64,000 nt of DNA from Phycomyces nitens (taxonomy: Eukaryota; Mucoromycota; Mucoromycetes; Mucorales; Phycomycetaceae). Under the pieces are notes generated by a model, which worked only from the letters and a program-made list of their open reading frames with translations, did not search any database and was not told the origin of the DNA. Shown in pieces: positions 61,882-64,000 of the stretch. The stretch lies in assembly GCA_022702545.1 (NCBI GenBank), contig JAHRBC010000002.1:2852001-2916000 (forward strand), read 5' to 3'. Position 1 is the first letter of the stretch; each line of letters starts with the position of its first letter. A program made the position numbers and the translations under genes.

Positions 61882-63234
61882 TTACAGTCTACATTTCTCT
61901 TCTTTCTCTTCACTACAGCATCTGTCACAGGTACATACAAAGTGGTAGTGTTCTAATAGCCGTTCTCTTCTCTCCTTTAAGCCTTCTCCAACAGATCCAT
62001 ACGATATACAGGCTTCCTCTCCTTCTTGGATAGCACGTCTTGCTATAAATTCCATATTGCGGCCTCTGCGTACCTTGATTACATTTGCATCACATGAATG
62101 GTTGAAATACACCGCCATAGGGTAAATTCCCCAGCCAAGCAGTTCAAGATCATCTGTCACACCTTGGTCTTCTGTAACAGAAGATGGGTTCTTTGGTATT
62201 TCCCAGATGCCAAAGCTATTTGACATTTCCCGGAAGTAAACGGAGCGGAATAGTTCATGAGAATACTCAAGACGGGGTTCAATGCCAGGTGCCGATAGAG
62301 CGGCCAAGAAGAAGAGAGAGGTTCTAATGATGTCGAGCACACTCGGAGGCATATATTTTAAGAAGGCTGCCAAGGGTTGGCCTTTGGTGTATGGTATCGA
62401 GTTTCTTTGACCAGGCATACTGGCCCGGTATTCCATTCGGAAATGGGACAGCTCATTGTCCTGAATGGCCAATATATCATCGTAGCTCGGAATGCTAGGG
62501 TCAGGATAGACCGAGGCTTCCTCACGTTGTTTTCGTACCAAGCAGGCAGCTATTAAGCGACACATCGTATTATCGGCTGGTCCGGATGAATATAATTTCG
62601 CCTGTGAGACAAATTCAGTGGCTTGAGTGATACAGGACCACGCTTCGTCGATCCATTGTTGAACACGAATGTCATTATCCAATTCAATAAATTCTGTTGG
62701 GATAGTATTATCTTCTGGAAGACAATCTGGTTCTTCTGTGGCAAGACCAGCTCGACACTTTGCTTCTCTTTCTAGACGACTCATTGTGGCAAGATACAGT
62801 TCCCATTCTCCGGAATATCCATGGTTTGAATAGGCTGTTTTGCACTCTTTTGAACAAAATAACAATTGCTTTTGTGATATTTGGATCTTTTTCTTTGGTT
62901 TCTCCAGTGTCCACCGAGTAGACATTTGTCGAATTTCTTGTTCATCCAAGGCCTTGTGTCGCATTTTCTTTGGGTAGCTGAAGCTGAAGCACCAACCGCA
63001 GGTCTCGGGTGTCCATTCATCAGATACAGTTGCAGCCAAAGGGACTGATGTATGTAAAATGGTTCCAGGTAGGACAATTGAGGTTGCAACAAACCCTCTG
63101 CCTTTACCCGGTAATATATCCACTTTTAATAAGGGACTTGTATGTGAGGTAGACTGACTGTCAATTGTTTTATGTTCTGGTACATCAATTGTGTGCTTAA
63201 AAAGCTCATCGACCATCAAAGTATTAGGAGTCAT
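61882..63234 (-). CDS. SMYD-like SET-domain protein, putative lysine methyltransferase
   Basis: Single uninterrupted frame of 450 codons from ATG 63234, the only clearly intronless long gene here. A split SET domain is seen. The N-terminal half has ILPGKGRGFVATSIVLPGTI (the GxG strand). A zinc-finger insert of MYND-like type follows, with CGWC (about 78-81) and FCSKEC then SNHG (about 127-139); some of the usual MYND cysteines are missing. A long helical insert comes next. The C-terminal half has GIYPMAVYFNHSCDANV (the NHSC motif, about 378-381), then EEACISYGSV, whose Tyr is expected in the active site. A post-SET CTCDRCC cluster follows near the end. This arrangement matches SMYD/Set5/Set6 proteins, which methylate histone or non-histone lysines using S-adenosylmethionine. 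The substrate cannot be told from sequence. Confidence 0.9.
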   Translation of the reverse strand: MTPNTLMVDELFKHTIDVPEHKTIDSQSTSHTSPLLKVDILPGKGRGFVATSIVLPGTILHTSVPLAATVSDEWTPETCGWCFSFSYPKKMRHKALDEQEIRQMSTRWTLEKPKKKIQISQKQLLFCSKECKTAYSNHGYSGEWELYLATMSRLEREAKCRAGLATEEPDCLPEDNTIPTEFIELDNDIRVQQWIDEAWSCITQATEFVSQAKLYSSGPADNTMCRLIAACLVRKQREEASVYPDPSIPSYDDILAIQDNELSHFRMEYRASMPGQRNSIPYTKGQPLAAFLKYMPPSVLDIIRTSLFFLAALSAPGIEPRLEYSHELFRSVYFREMSNSFGIWEIPKNPSSVTEDQGVTDDLELLGWGIYPMAVYFNHSCDANVIKVRRGRNMEFIARRAIQEGEEACISYGSVGEGLKERRERLLEHYHFVCTCDRCCSEEKEEKCRL

Positions 63235-64000
63235 TATTGGGTTCTAGTAAAGAGACTGCACAGATTTTTTTTTAATTAAAAAAAAGTTTTACCAAGCAAT
63301 ATATTAGCTATATTTTTAAATTTCCGTCATGGCTGTCACTTTTTCAGGCGGCTATTGAAAAAAGAAGAAGAAGAAAAAAGAGAGGCAGAAAAACTAGATT
63401 TTTTCTACCACAGTTTTTTACAGGTTGGTCAAGTTTTTATTTTTATTTTAAACCTGAATCCCCCGTTATATTCTTTGACGTATATTTAATTATGTGTCTC
63501 CGATTTAATAATGCCGATTCTACAACCAATCTGTCAATTGCTAGCTTGCAATGATATCAAAACACATTACAAATTTTGATAATACAAATTGCCTGCTTTG
63601 GCTTAAAAGGTATAAAAGTAATGATCATGTTGGTACAGCAAGTTACCAGATGCTATTGATATGTTTCGATGTTTATATATATAACGCGGCGATAATATAT
63701 TAAAATAGCGACATTGAAATAATTTTGGGGGTTCAGATTCTTACCAAGAAAATTAATTAGTCCTAAAATAAACCCAAAATCACTGGCAGGATTAAATATA
63801 TGTATATATATATATTTAATAATCGATAAGCTCCAGTCAATAACCAATATATGCAAAATAAGTTTCAAGAGTTCGATTTAATTCAATTTTAATTTTGTTA
63901 TCTATAATCGTTTCTTAGTATTACTTTCTAGTTGTCTAGTATTAAATTCTAGATTATTATTATTATTATTTTTAAAAAAAAATTCCAAAAAAAAAATGTC
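63235..64000. other. Right-edge intergenic AT-rich sequence
   Basis: Upstream flank of the SET gene with T-rich runs and a TA run (about 63800-63815). The minus-strand frame at 63653-63868 shows no domain. No gene is supported to the window end. Confidence 0.5.

Overview
The window is AT-rich eukaryotic DNA from a fungus, most likely an early-diverging one of the Mucoromycota (Mucorales-like; a Phycomyces-type genome would fit, but the species cannot be fixed from sequence alone). The reasons are: short spliceosomal introns (mostly 44-130 nt) with GT-AG and an unusual number of GC-AG borders; a family-9 glycoside hydrolase and a class III chitinase of zygomycete type; a Zn(II)2Cys6 regulator; and long gene-poor AT-rich stretches with microsatellites and decayed repeats. 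All exon models were assembled by hand from reading frame, splice consensus and family resemblance. Where the exon lengths of a model sum to a whole number of codons, this is stated.

Layout. 0-8 kb: a possible terminal exon at the left edge, a small PPxY membrane protein (-), the G-alpha exchange factor/chaperone RIC8 (+) and a large coiled-coil protein (+). 8-9.1 kb: a TVP15/COPI-associated Golgi-type membrane protein (-). 9.3-12.7 kb: an island bounded by inverted repeats that holds a decayed multi-exon gene. 14-17.7 kb: membrane-anchored GH9 glucanase (+) convergent with a Zn2Cys6 transcription factor (-). 17.7-33.3 kb: a long gene-poor region whose only clear gene is a secreted double-psi beta-barrel protein with a Lys/Thr-repeat linker (28.2-28.9 kb, -). 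It also holds a frameshifted relic with a PD-(D/E)XK-like motif, a snap-back palindrome and an old dispersed repeat. 33.3-41 kb: the Doa10-type RING-CH ubiquitin ligase (-), divergent from a DH-PH RhoGEF (+). 41-45.8 kb: gene-poor, with a zinc-knuckle relic. 45.8-51 kb: Enhancer-of-polycomb/Epl1 (+) convergent with a GH18 chitinase (-). 53.3-54.6 kb: a four-TM membrane protein (+). 54.6-60.1 kb: gene-poor. 60.1-63.2 kb: a flavin monooxygenase (+) convergent with a SMYD-like SET protein (-).

The genes do not form a pathway cluster; this is an ordinary fungal mix. Loose themes are signalling (RIC8, RhoGEF), the endomembrane system and ER quality control (TVP15-like, Doa10), the cell wall and secretion (GH9, GH18, DPBB protein) and chromatin (Epl1, SET protein). 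The most unusual material lies in the accessory stretches (the inverted-repeat island at 9.3-12.7 kb, the nuclease-like relic at 31 kb and the palindrome at 32.5 kb) and in the high share of GC-AG introns.
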